A DNA stretch of 64,000 nucleotides from Pseudoflavonifractor sp. Marseille-P3106 (GCA_900169975.1 LT827126.1:434001-498000), one strand, 5' to 3'. Shown: positions 43,598-50,822, counted from the first letter of the stretch. Numbers and translations: made by a program. The notes: a model not told the origin generated them from the letters alone.

Positions 43598-43987
43598 ATG
43601 AAACCTCAGACCTGTATGTTAATCTCCGGCATCGTCAACATCATTCATGCCTTGCTCTTTCTCCTCTCCATCCTTGCACTGCTCGGCATTGGAAGCCTGG
43701 GGCTAATTGCCTCTGTAGACGGTATCCATGGTCTTGTTGGTCTTACGATGCTCGTTGTTGCTGTCCCATTATTGCTTGGGCTGGCAGTCACGATTGCGGC
43801 CATCGTGCTGGCATTTAAGAGCAGGGGAGATAGGCGGCAGAATCTTATGGTAGCCTGCACTATCTGCTCTGCCGTTGGCATCTTCCTTGGCAACTGGATG
43901 ATTGGGCTGGTGGCGACCGGCTTTGCTGGTGTTGGCGTGTATCTGACTATGCGCGGACCCAGAGATTACAGCAGTGGGCCAATTTGA
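43598..43987 (+). CDS. Small multi-pass membrane protein, 129 aa
   Basis: ATG 43598 with AAAGGAGGG upstream. Three to four hydrophobic segments (IVNIIHALLFLLSILALLG; LTMLVVAVPLLLGLAVTI; VGIFLGNWMIGLVATGFAG). DUF4064-like layout is possible. Function unknown. Confidence 0.7.
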   Translation: MKPQTCMLISGIVNIIHALLFLLSILALLGIGSLGLIASVDGIHGLVGLTMLVVAVPLLLGLAVTIAAIVLAFKSRGDRRQNLMVACTICSAVGIFLGNWMIGLVATGFAGVGVYLTMRGPRDYSSGPI

Positions 43988-44122
43988 CAGGCCAGAAACC
44001 GCATGATAAGATACTTCTATCAGATAAGGAAGTATCCCAAACATATCCAACATTTTTCTAAAGACTCAAGACAGCGTATCTCATTTGTGAGGATGCGCTG
44101 TCTTTTTATATATACACAGACT
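43984..44122 (+). promoter_or_regulatory. Leader J
   Basis: TTGACA (43984-43989, overlapping the upstream stop), 17 bp, TAAGAT (44007-44012), GGAAGTAT (44028-44035). Hairpin 44069-44103 (AGACAGCGTATCTCA / TGAGGATGCGCTGTCT), T5, ATATATACACAGAC. No octamer array directly upstream. Confidence 0.75.
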
Positions 44123-44146
44123 ATAACAAAAAAGGAGAATGATTTT

Positions 44147-44965
44147 ATGCTATTCGACACGAAAATCGAGCACCGTACCGAACCAAAGAGGCCGATTCCT
44201 GAAATGTGGAAGGAATATGTTGACCTGCTGGTAGGAACGAAACGAGTTGGAGTAAAACGGCTCCTCGGCTGGCTCCAGTCCGATATGGGAAATGGCACGC
44301 TGAACTTTCTCGAAGCACCAGCTTCGACACGGTTTCATGGCAGCTACGCCGGTGGATTGTTGGAGCATTCCCTCAATGTATACAAAAGGCTGTACGCTCT
44401 TCTGGCGTTTGAACTCCATAACGAGCCTGATGAAGTCAAAAAGAGCCCTGCGGCGGAATCTATGGTAGATTCTATTACCATTGTGGCCCTGTTACACGAC
44501 CTCTGTAAGGTCGGCTTCTACAAAGAGGATTGGAGCAATAAGAAAATTTACTCCGAGAATGGCTCCAAGCAGGACAAAGGAGGACGTTTTGACTGGGTAG
44601 AGGTACACCAGTATCGCGTTCTCGATACCCATAAGTTTGGCCACGGCGCAGCGTCCATAGAGATTGCGGAACGGTTTATGGGCATCAATGGTTTGACAGA
44701 AGAAGAAAAATATGCTATCCGCTATCATATGGGCGACTTTTCCAATGAGCGTGAGACAGGAGATGTCTATAATCGCTATCCGTTGGCTACTTTGCTGCAC
44801 ATGGCAGATATCGCCGCAACCTACCTCGATGAACGTGAGTGTGATGATTCCGGCGACCTATTCTGGGCAAACCTTAACGCATTTGCCCGTCCAGTCAAAA
44901 AAGAGCCTGCAGACAATAACGGCCAGGGAGGGAACAGCGATGGACAAGCCACTGAATCCACCTAA
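44147..44965 (+). CDS. HD-domain protein, YhaM-like, 272 aa
   Basis: ATG 44147 with AAAAGGAGAA upstream. HD-superfamily metal ligands appear in GGLLEHSLNVY, ALLHDLCKVGFY (H116-D117), FGHGAASIEIAERF, IRYHMGDF and HMADIAATY. Order and spacing resemble the C-terminal HD domain of YhaM 3'-5' exoribonuclease, without its OB domain. It could act on RNA or nucleotides; the substrate is unknown. Confidence 0.7.
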   Translation: MLFDTKIEHRTEPKRPIPEMWKEYVDLLVGTKRVGVKRLLGWLQSDMGNGTLNFLEAPASTRFHGSYAGGLLEHSLNVYKRLYALLAFELHNEPDEVKKSPAAESMVDSITIVALLHDLCKVGFYKEDWSNKKIYSENGSKQDKGGRFDWVEVHQYRVLDTHKFGHGAASIEIAERFMGINGLTEEEKYAIRYHMGDFSNERETGDVYNRYPLATLLHMADIAATYLDERECDDSGDLFWANLNAFARPVKKEPADNNGQGGNSDGQATEST

Positions 44966-45194
44966 TATCGATTTGACGGAGGCAGAGCGCCGTTTTGGCT
45001 TTGTGAATGCAAAGTCCAAAACCTATATCCTTCTGGAACTGCCATCTCGACTTTCCGGCATTTACATTGCCAAGGCGATGGAGGCAGACAGTACTTCCGA
45101 TAGCAGCCCAGCCACGGTCTATCTGGTCTGGGACAACATGGATGATTTCGATGCCGGTAAGGAGCCATCGCAAATTCTGACCAAAATTCACTGA
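44940..45194 (+). CDS. Small hypothetical protein, 84 aa
   Basis: ATG overlaps the end of the HD gene, GGGAGGG upstream. Alpha/beta, acidic. No family recognised. Confidence 0.6.
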   Translation: MDKPLNPPNIDLTEAERRFGFVNAKSKTYILLELPSRLSGIYIAKAMEADSTSDSSPATVYLVWDNMDDFDAGKEPSQILTKIH

Positions 45195-45199
45195 CCCAA

Positions 45200-45236
45200 A
45201 TGGCCGCCCTCTATAGGGCGGCCATTTTCTTTTCCA
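45200..45236 (+). terminator. Intrinsic terminator
   Basis: ATGGCCGCCCT pairs with AGGGCGGCCAT, then TTTCTTTT. Strong. Confidence 0.8.
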
Positions 45237-45277
45237 TGCCATGATAGTCCAGTGTAAAATTGGCAAATTTTTCAGAT

Positions 45278-45306
45278 TTGACTTCAATGTCATGATGTGG
45301 TATAAT
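45278..45306 (+). promoter_or_regulatory. Promoter P1 of the tRNA region
   Basis: TTGACT (45278-45283), 17 bp, TATAAT (45301-45306), TGG before the -10. It drives a transcript without coding potential. Confidence 0.7.
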
Positions 45307-45312
45307 ATATTT

Positions 45313-45630
45313 AACTCAGATAGGTTCGTCTGAGTGAACTAATCTCCTTTAGTTACATAGGGTATGTCGGTGCCCTATCGTAACGCAATTTGTTGTATAT
45401 GATGCCATTGAGCACTTGAATTTGGGCTGCTTTGGGGAAGGGTGCGGCAGCTCATTCAAATCTCGGCAGAAGCTGGGTGAATCAGCCCCTCCAGCCGCAG
45501 CAGGCAGAAGGGTTCACGGGTTTAAATCCCGTTGTCGGGACCACAGGAGGTTTACTCCACCTCCTGAACGTTTGTGTATATAGGGAAGCGGGGCAGTTCG
45601 TATGGACTGCTCCGTTTCCTTTTGTTCATT
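45313..45630 (+). ncRNA. Candidate non-coding RNA ending in a tRNA-like domain and two terminators
   Basis: Starting after P1 there are stem-loops CTCAGA/TCTGAG, TAGGG...CCCTA and GGGCTGC...GCAGCTC, then the tRNA-like element 45462-45543, a CAGGAGG/CCTCCTG stem and a strong terminator (GGAAGCGGGGCAGT / ACTGCTCCGTTTCC, TTTT). No open frame with a ribosome site is seen. No RNA family recognised. Confidence 0.5.
45462..45543 (+). tRNA. tRNA-like element, identity uncertain
   Basis: CTCGGCA pairs with TGTCGGG, discriminator A and encoded CCA. D-stem GCTG/CAGC and T-stem ACGGG/CCCGT with a 7-nt loop (TTTAAAT) are clear, and a short variable arm (GAA/TTC) is possible. The anticodon stem (CCTCC/GCAGG) has a mismatch and the loop lacks U33, so a CCG anticodon is only formal. 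An acceptor extended to 8 bp is possible. Confidence 0.5.
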
Positions 45631-45637
45631 CAATTTA

Positions 45638-45666
45638 TTGACCAATTTAATAATATATGGTATAAT
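45638..45666 (+). promoter_or_regulatory. Promoter P2 of the tRNA region
   Basis: TTGACC (45638-45643), 17 bp, TATAAT (45661-45666). A small hairpin (AAAGCGC / GCGCTTT) follows at 45680-45712. Confidence 0.7.
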
Positions 45667-45727
45667 ATCTATTGAAGAACAAAGCGCCTATTCACATGCA
45701 AAACGCGCTTTGAGCCGCGCTCATTTA

Positions 45728-45756
45728 TTGACTAATATAATGATTTGTGGTATAAT
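45728..45756 (+). promoter_or_regulatory. Promoter P3 of the tRNA region
   Basis: TTGACT (45728-45733), 17 bp, TATAAT (45751-45756). The third strong promoter within 500 bp; probably the main start for the tRNA cluster. Confidence 0.7.
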
Positions 45757-45825
45757 ATTACTTGAGGTCACGTGGCTCTATCTGCTATCTAGCGGAAATT
45801 CACTAAAGTAAGGAGAGTGATAGGA

Positions 45826-45906
45826 ATGGCATATAGCCAGGAGGCAACAGACCTTGACGAATTCATTTTCGGCACTGACTGCACCACAGTTGAAAGCTCC
45901 AGATAA
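45826..45906 (+). CDS. Possible 26-aa peptide before tRNA-Ser
   Basis: ATG 45826 has AAGGAGAG about 10 nt upstream and reads MAYSQEATDLDEFIFG..., stopping 24 nt before tRNA-Ser. Acidic. The good ribosome site argues that it is translated; function unknown. Confidence 0.45.
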   Translation: MAYSQEATDLDEFIFGTDCTTVESSR

Positions 45907-45930
45907 CTGGCCATGCACAAGGGCACATAC

Positions 45931-46019
45931 GAAGAGGTGGCCGAGTGGATGAAGGCGGCGGTCCTGAAAACCGCTGGGTGTAAAAAGCCCCGTGGGTTCG
46001 AACCCCACTCTCTTCGCCA
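45931..46019 (+). tRNA. tRNA-Ser(UGA)
   Basis: Class II tRNA of 89 nt: acceptor GAAGAGG/TCTCTTC, anticodon loop CCTGAAA (TGA), long variable arm, T-loop TTCGAAC, discriminator G, encoded CCA. Confidence 0.92.
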
Positions 46020-46328
46020 GAGCAGGCGGACGATACCCCCTGCTTCCCGTATCTTCCTCCTTTCGGAAGCACGGGCTTCATCCAGCCCTTTGCATACAGC
46101 CAGCCCACTATCCGGGCCGGGGCTAACCACTGGGCTTTTTCAAAAAAACAAAGATACATGCGGCTAAGTGTCTTTTGCCACGAGGCGATAGCGGCAGGCA
46201 GTTCCTGTGCGGCGAAGCATCTTGGGTGTTCTGCGGGGAGTAGTGGCCATATCAATCCGCTGAGGCCGTTTTTATACAACGAGTTAAAAAAAGAAAAATT
46301 CTTTACAGCGAAAGGAAGTGTATGTGCT

Positions 46329-46868
46329 TTGGAGAAAATCACCCGTACTGTGACGGCGACAACCGTCCAGTATGCAGAGGCCATTGTAGAGAATGGCGTC
46401 CCCACCTTCCGTCCCTGCGGGGATGAGGTAATTCCCGGCGAGATTACGGACCAGGTGAATGCACTCCAGTATCTCAGGAAGAAGTATGGCGTCGACCGCT
46501 CTTTCGTTGTTACCGGCATGACGACCGATACAAAGAAATATGTGATGGACCTCGCTACCTTCATCGCCACAGCAACGCCCGTTGCTGTCGTTGCGAAGCA
46601 GGATGCGCCGACTGACAGCGAAGCGGATGCTGAACCTGCTGATGAAACAGGTGCAAACGCTGATACGGTCAACCCGGCTACACCTGCCGCCCCCGTCATC
46701 AATGCACCCACAAATAATCCTCTGCCAGGCAGTCAGGCCGGTGTGTATCCGGGCAGTCCTGTCACACCTCCAGCAGGAACCGCCCCGTTTGGTGCGCCTC
46801 CTACTGCGGAGGCCCCCAATCAGGCACCTTACAACGGCTCCTATCCTGGCTTCCAGGCTCCACAGTGA
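46329..46868 (+). CDS. Hypothetical protein with Pro-rich tail, 179 aa
   Basis: TTG 46329 lies 10 nt after AAAGGAAG. The frame is open for 57 codons upstream, but no ribosome site is there and the region (46020-46310) contains terminator-like stems. The N-terminal 85 residues are globular (ITRTVTATTVQYAEAIVENG), the rest acidic and then Pro/Ala/Gly-rich. Not recognised. Confidence 0.6.
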   Translation: MEKITRTVTATTVQYAEAIVENGVPTFRPCGDEVIPGEITDQVNALQYLRKKYGVDRSFVVTGMTTDTKKYVMDLATFIATATPVAVVAKQDAPTDSEADAEPADETGANADTVNPATPAAPVINAPTNNPLPGSQAGVYPGSPVTPPAGTAPFGAPPTAEAPNQAPYNGSYPGFQAPQ

Positions 46869-46912
46869 GCACTCATCCGCTGGGTGGGGGTATACCCACC
46901 TGGCGGACATAC

Positions 46913-46988
46913 GCTGGTGTAGCTCAGCAGGCAGAGCGACGCACTCGTAATGCGTAGGTCGACGGTTCAATTCCGTCCTCCAGCTCCA
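46913..46988 (+). tRNA. tRNA-Thr(CGU)
   Basis: 76 nt; D-arm AGCTCAGCAGGCAGAGC, anticodon loop CTCGTAA (CGT), T-arm GGTTCAATTCC, encoded CCA. One acceptor mismatch (T-T at pair 6). Confidence 0.88.
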
Positions 46989-47067
46989 AAAATGAATGGA
47001 TAGAGTCACATGCCACGGCACCGGGGCCATGGAAGGCCAAAGCACGAAGTAACGAGGAGATTTTGAC

Positions 47068-47442
47068 ATGGATACGATTTGGAGTGACAGAAAGCGGCAC
47101 TTCGGACTGCCCATCAGTTTCACAAAGTACAGTCTGAGTGAAGACCGTCTTTTCCGAGAGACAGGACTTCTAAATCTCAACGAGGAGGAAGTCCTGCTGT
47201 ATCGAGTCCGGGATGTCTCCTTGTCTCGTTCTTTGTGGCAGCGCATCTTCGGCGTGGGTACAATTACCGTTCATTCGTCTGATAAGACCTCTCCGACCTT
47301 GGAGGTCATCAATGTGAAGGATTCCAAATCTGTAAAGGAACTTATCTTCACAAATGTTGAAAAAGCAAAAGAAGAGCGCCGCATGAGAGCGACAGAGCTT
47401 CTGGATGATGGCGCTGAAGACAGCAATTTTGAAGTGGAGTGA
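47068..47442 (+). CDS. Bacterial PH-domain protein, 124 aa
   Basis: The segment TKYSLSEDRLFRETGLLN ... VRDVSLSRSLWQRIFGVGTI is the strand-helix pattern of bPH_2 (DUF304) domains. The last 40 residues are a charged helix. Soluble; ligand unknown. AACGAGGAG upstream, and it overlaps the next gene's GTG. Confidence 0.7.
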   Translation: MDTIWSDRKRHFGLPISFTKYSLSEDRLFRETGLLNLNEEEVLLYRVRDVSLSRSLWQRIFGVGTITVHSSDKTSPTLEVINVKDSKSVKELIFTNVEKAKEERRMRATELLDDGAEDSNFEVE

Positions 47443-47894
47443 CAACCCGCACGGATACGATACAATTTCCCGTTGTCCCCCTCGATTTTGACGAGGTGGC
47501 GCAGATACTTGATAATATCGTAGATAATGATTTTCCTGAGGAGATGTATCGCGGCCTGACTGGTGGCATCTACTTGCTACCGGAAGAGAAGCACAATGCC
47601 CGGATTCCGTCAAACCGCTATTATGTTCTTGGAGAGTATCGGCGCAACCGCATCATGGGAAACTGCATCTTCGTTTACTACGGTTCCTTTCAGAAACTAT
47701 ACCCGAGGGCTTCCAGAGAACAGGCGATTACCATTTTGCATGGGACCATCGGCCACGAGCTGCGGCACCATATGGAGGGCCGAGCAGGGGAGAGAGGTCT
47801 GGAAGTCGAAGATGAAATTTTTGTACAGCGGGCGCTCCGGCGCTTAGGTGTCTGGCCAGGGAAGGAGGCGTCAAAGTGTGCATCAACAAATTAA
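47439..47894 (+). CDS. Zincin-like protein with HExxH, 151 aa
   Basis: GTG overlaps the PH-domain stop. TILHGTIGHELRHHMEG holds HELRH (106-110), the zinc-protease motif, with a downstream acidic EVEDEIF that could supply the third ligand. Small cytoplasmic metallopeptidase fold, as found on phages and ICEs. Its end overlaps the next small gene. Target unknown. Confidence 0.7.
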   Translation: MTTRTDTIQFPVVPLDFDEVAQILDNIVDNDFPEEMYRGLTGGIYLLPEEKHNARIPSNRYYVLGEYRRNRIMGNCIFVYYGSFQKLYPRASREQAITILHGTIGHELRHHMEGRAGERGLEVEDEIFVQRALRRLGVWPGKEASKCASTN

Positions 47895-48043
47895 AAAAGA
47901 ATAGCAACTGTGCGACCAGCAAGGGGGTCGGAAAGACCCAGGCATTCTCGGCTGGTATCGCCAGGATGCAAAAGACCGGATATAAGTTTGTGGTCATCGA
48001 CAGCAAGGAATTCGAGAAAGAGTCAAAATCTCTGCTGGTATAG
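47876..48043 (+). CDS. Small protein, 55 aa, ending inside tRNA-Thr(UGU)
   Basis: GTG 47876 with GAAGGAGGCG upstream. Basic (Lys-rich N-terminus, then KTGYKFVVIDSKEFEKE). Its last codons and TAG stop (48041-48043) are the first 10 nt of tRNA-Thr, so tRNA 5' processing would remove the stop codon from the mRNA. Confidence 0.6.
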   Translation: MCINKLKKNSNCATSKGVGKTQAFSAGIARMQKTGYKFVVIDSKEFEKESKSLLV

Positions 48044-48109
48044 CTCAGTTGGCAGAGCACGTGATTTGTAATCTCGGGGTCGTGGGTTCGAGCCCCTCTA
48101 CCAGCTCCA
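48034..48109 (+). tRNA. tRNA-Thr(UGU)
   Basis: 76 nt; perfect acceptor GCTGGTA/TACCAGC, anticodon loop TTTGTAA (TGT), T-arm GGTTCGAGCCC, discriminator T, encoded CCA. One mismatch in the anticodon stem. Confidence 0.9.
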
Positions 48110-48238
48110 TGGCACATATATTGTGCCTGTGTACCATTTCTCCCATTCCTCTTTTCCCTTTTCTATTCTCACATGCCATTCGCACCGAGCACAATCACTA
48201 CGGCCGCCATGGGGCAGGGTGCAGCGGCCGCTTCATAT

Positions 48239-48313
48239 TGGGGTGTCGCCAAGTGGTAAGGCAAGGGACTTTGACTCCCTCATTCGCTGGTTCGAGTCCA
48301 GCCATCCCAGCCA
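48239..48313 (+). tRNA. tRNA-Gln(UUG)
   Basis: 75 nt; begins TGGGGTGTCGCCAAGTGG as bacterial tRNA-Gln does, anticodon loop CTTTGAC (TTG), acceptor 3' strand CATCCCA, G73, encoded CCA. The 129 nt before it hold only hairpins (GGCACATATATTGTGCC; CGGCCGC...GCGGCCG). Confidence 0.92.
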
Positions 48314-48337
48314 TCTCCTACTAGGAGGAAATCACAA

Positions 48338-48931
48338 ATGCAGGCAGAGGTCATCCAAACAGATGTAGGATTGTCCCCGCAATACGAAATACGGCGTAAT
48401 AGCAACCTAATTGGTCACGCAGAGATTTCCCATCTGGTTCCAAGTATGTCTCCCTGCAATTTGGAACTGCTTGACCAACACTTGTCTCTGATGTCCGACT
48501 TGTCGTATCAGAGCCAACAGGCTGAATCCGGCTTTCTGAGCCGCCTCCTGCGGTTTGGAGCGCCCATGGAGCAATCCTATAAGGTCACGAGGAACACACG
48601 CTCCGTTGGACGTATCTACCCCTTCAAGGAGCAGTACCGGCCAGGCAAGAGGGTTACATGCCGTGCAATCGAGCTGAATTGCCTGCACTACACCGTTTAT
48701 CACGTTGGCCATGGCAAGGATGGAACGAACTATCCTATCTATGAGGGAGAACACCAGATTGCTCTGGTGAAAAAACCTGCCATGGTGCGTAATGGGTATG
48801 ACACCTATGGCATCGTGGCTCTGGATGATGACTCTCTTCTCATCGCGGTGCTCTTCGCTTTGTATGAGGATATCCGCGAGCATACTTACAACAATCTGCA
48901 CGCGGGTTCAGCAGTGCGGGTTACTGCATAA
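48338..48931 (+). CDS. Hypothetical protein, possibly tubby/LURP-one-like, 197 aa
   Basis: ATG with TAGGAGGAAAT upstream. Beta-rich; the C-terminal part (IYEGEHQIALVKKPAM ... LLIAVLFALYEDIREH) recalls the barrel-plus-helix end of LURP-one/tubby-type domains. Loose similarity only. Confidence 0.5.
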   Translation: MQAEVIQTDVGLSPQYEIRRNSNLIGHAEISHLVPSMSPCNLELLDQHLSLMSDLSYQSQQAESGFLSRLLRFGAPMEQSYKVTRNTRSVGRIYPFKEQYRPGKRVTCRAIELNCLHYTVYHVGHGKDGTNYPIYEGEHQIALVKKPAMVRNGYDTYGIVALDDDSLLIAVLFALYEDIREHTYNNLHAGSAVRVTA

Positions 48932-48997
48932 TTAACGACCAATCCATATCTTCTGAAACGAGATGACCCTGATTTTGAGGCCAGAGCAACTTAATGC

Positions 48998-49065
48998 GTC
49001 CCGGTAGTTCAATAGAAGAACATCCATTCCATTGGAGTATGCTGGTTCGAATCCAGCCAGGGACA
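48998..49065 (+). tRNA. tRNA-Gly-like element A (shortened)
   Basis: 68 nt; GTCCCGG/CAGGGAC acceptor, Gly-type D-arm TAGTTCAATAGAAGAAC, perfect T-arm GCTGG-TTCGAAT-CCAGC, but a 4-bp anticodon stem TCCA/TGGA with a 6-nt loop (TTCCAT, formal TCC) and a short variable loop. No encoded CCA. A homologue lies at 50870; both are followed by the same structured RNA. Confidence 0.5.
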
Positions 49066-49099
49066 GCTTACACTGTCCGCCAGACAGTGTGTTTCATGT

Positions 49100-49236
49100 T
49101 TGGGTTGACTGTGAGCCTGTGCCCATTCTGGGCCCCCGCTATTCATCGCAGTCTGGACGAACAAAGTAGGGACGGGTCTACCTCAGTAATGAGGTGGTCA
49201 AAGATGGCCCGATGCCCGGCAGGTGGGGCCGGGTCA
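49100..49236 (+). ncRNA. Conserved structured RNA, copy A
   Basis: Shares with copy B the blocks CTGTGAGCC, CTGGACGAACAAAGTAGGG, TCTACCTC/GAGGTGG, AAAGATGGCCCG and loop AGGTGGG. Stems covary between copies: GACTG/CAGTC here, CGGGTC/GGCCCG, and CCCGGC/GCCGGG closing AGGTGGG. It ends a few nt before tRNA-Leu(CAA). No family recognised. Confidence 0.7.
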
Positions 49237-49239
49237 CAC

Positions 49240-49325
49240 GCCAAGATGGTGGAATGGCAGACACGGCAGGCTCAAACCCTGCTGTCGGCAGCGGCATGAG
49301 GGTTCGAGTCCCTCTCTTGGCACCA
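49240..49325 (+). tRNA. tRNA-Leu(CAA)
   Basis: Class II, 86 nt; acceptor GCCAAGA/TCTTGGC, anticodon loop CTCAAAC (CAA), T-loop TTCGAGT, A73, encoded CCA. Confidence 0.92.
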
Positions 49326-49328
49326 TAC

Positions 49329-49415
49329 GCCGGAGTGGCGGAATTGGCAGACGCCCGGGACTTAAAATCCCGTGGGAACACTCCCGTGCCGGTTCGAGCC
49401 CGGTCTCCGGCACCA
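49329..49415 (+). tRNA. tRNA-Leu(UAA)
   Basis: Class II, 87 nt; acceptor GCCGGAG/CTCCGGC, anticodon loop CTTAAAA (TAA), A73, encoded CCA. Three nt after the previous tRNA. Confidence 0.92.
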
Positions 49416-49431
49416 TTCTTTCTCAATATAT

Positions 49432-49507
49432 CGCGGGGTAGAGCAGTCGGCAGCTCGCAAGTCTCATACGCTTGAGGCCGGTGGTTCGAGTCCACCCCCC
49501 GCACCCA
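49432..49507 (+). tRNA. Initiator-like tRNA-Met(CAU), copy 1
   Basis: 76 nt; CGCGGGG start with C1-A72 mismatch, the bacterial initiator hallmark; D-arm GAGC...GCTC, anticodon loop CTCATAC. The anticodon stem CAAGT/GCTTG lacks the three G-C pairs of initiators, and position 73 is C. Encoded CCA. Confidence 0.8.
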
Positions 49508-49708
49508 ATGCCGGATTTGTACCGGCTGATGTGGGCGTGGCAGATTCCCCACAAAGAATGACAATGCTCGCTGAAAACTGCCGTACCCGATGCGTCGGGG
49601 CCAGTATGACCGGAAGACACCCGGGGCTATATCTTTGCGGAGAATAGTTGCTGGCTGGTGTGACAATCTAAGCGGGAATTGCACCGAAAATAGTAGGGAG
49701 GGAGACGT
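49508..49708 (+). other. Intergenic stretch without gene
   Basis: About 200 nt between tRNA-Met and the kinase gene. Stem-loops GCCGG...CCGGC and GTGGG...CCCAC and the kinase ribosome site are visible; no open frame with a ribosome site. It may be part of the long tRNA precursor. Confidence 0.4.
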
Positions 49709-50155
49709 ATTGCTACTCTATACCTAATGGTCGGCATCCCAGGGGCAGGGAAAACCACTTGGGCCAAAGAGCACCCTCAGTATGTATATGTGGGTTCTGA
49801 CGAGATTCGGAAAGAACTTTTTGGCAAAGAACTGACCGTGCGTGGATACCGGAAAGTCCATCGTCTGATGATGCAGCGAGCAATCTCCCACCTTGAATCT
49901 GGACATGATGTTGTAATGGATTCAGCCCATGTCAGCATCCACGCTCGGAAGAAAGTCCTAAAAGGGCTTCCGTCCGGCATTGATGTGGTCGCGGTACATA
50001 TTGATACGGCTGTCCCGCAGGCCCTCAAGAATAACCATATGCGGGAACGGCATGTGCCGCGTATTGGCATCATGTTTCTCGGCAAAAAGTTAGAAGTACC
50101 GTCGGCAGGAGAGGGTTTTACGAAGGTCCTACATATAACAAAAGACTTCACTTGA
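49709..50155 (+). CDS. P-loop polynucleotide-kinase-like protein with probable ATT start, 148 aa
   Basis: The frame reads ATLYLMVGIPGAGKTTWAKE from an ATT at 49709, placed after GGGAGGGAGACGT. ATG 49727 has no ribosome site and would remove most of the first beta strand. Walker A is GIPGAGKT; GSDEIRKELFG and VVMDSAHVSIHARKKVL match the AAA-type kinase domain of T4 PnkP-like RNA/DNA 5'-kinases. Located inside a tRNA cluster, it could repair cleaved tRNA; no ligase is seen. Confidence 0.7.
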   Translation: MATLYLMVGIPGAGKTTWAKEHPQYVYVGSDEIRKELFGKELTVRGYRKVHRLMMQRAISHLESGHDVVMDSAHVSIHARKKVLKGLPSGIDVVAVHIDTAVPQALKNNHMRERHVPRIGIMFLGKKLEVPSAGEGFTKVLHITKDFT

Positions 50156-50166
50156 CTGTTTGAAAC

Positions 50167-50255
50167 GCAGAAGTGGTGGAATTGGTAGACACGCCAGCTT
50201 GAGGTGCTGGTGAGCCATTGGGCTCTTACGAGTTTGCGTCCTACTTTCCGCACCA
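50167..50255 (+). tRNA. tRNA-Leu(GAG), divergent T-arm
   Basis: Class II, 89 nt; D-arm TGGTGGAATTGGTAGACAC, anticodon loop TTGAGGT (GAG), variable arm GAGCC...GGCTC, A73, CCA encoded. The T-loop reads TTGCGTC in place of TTCRANN and the T-stem pairs poorly. Confidence 0.75.
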
Positions 50256-50260
50256 GATAC

Positions 50261-50337
50261 GGGCCTTTAGCTCAGTTGGTTAGAGCAGGCGGCTCATAAC
50301 CGCCCGGTCCTGGGTTCGAACCCCCGAAGGCCCACCA
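50261..50337 (+). tRNA. tRNA(CAU), elongator Met or Ile2
   Basis: 77 nt; acceptor GGGCCTT/AAGGCCC, anticodon loop CTCATAA, A73, encoded CCA. The sequence around GGCTCATAACC resembles Gram-positive tRNA-Ile2, whose C34 is changed to lysidine; identity cannot be settled by eye. Confidence 0.88.
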
Positions 50338-50369
50338 GGTAAAATACGAAACTTCGAGGAGGTCATGTT

Positions 50370-50822
50370 GTGCTCAAGAAAGTCCTGTGCATATCCGCCG
50401 CCGCGCTTGCACTGACCGCTTCACTGACAGCCTGCAACACGTATTTAGAGAAGTCCGGCACATACGATGTTGAGACAGGCGACCGCGTGAAAATCACGGT
50501 CGATGCCAAGGTGGGCTATGATATTACGCTGGAGGCACCGTTCGTCATCTCTAAGGACGACGAGACAATTCTGAACGGCACGTTCCTGTACAGCGAATAT
50601 CTGGAAGAGTATAAGAGCGCCTATGAGGCTGAACCCACCGCATCCCTGGTAGATGAAGGGGAAAAGGATGGGAACGAGTATTTCTGCTATGCTGTCGGAG
50701 ATGAGTACGACTACTTCGTGAAAGTAGGCGACTCCAATACCGCAGTCATCTTGTCTTCAGCAGCAAGCGAGGAGGAAGCAAGCGCGGCGTTCAACTCCAC
50801 CGTTATCTCACTAGAGGAATAA
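50370..50822 (+). CDS. Lipoprotein, 150 aa
   Basis: GTG start with CGAGGAGGTC upstream. Signal peptide with lipobox LTAC (Cys about residue 22). Mature domain acidic, alpha/beta (YDITLEAPFVIS ... SNTAVILSSAASEEEA), similar to other small clostridial lipoproteins. A protein gene set among tRNAs. Role unknown. Confidence 0.75.
   Translation: MLKKVLCISAAALALTASLTACNTYLEKSGTYDVETGDRVKITVDAKVGYDITLEAPFVISKDDETILNGTFLYSEYLEEYKSAYEAEPTASLVDEGEKDGNEYFCYAVGDEYDYFVKVGDSNTAVILSSAASEEEASAAFNSTVISLEE

Noticed and set aside
319-44035. GGAAGTAT boxes as ribosome sites for leader peptides
   Set aside because: No start codon lies at suitable distance in most copies, and the conserved TATC extends beyond a Shine-Dalgarno sequence.
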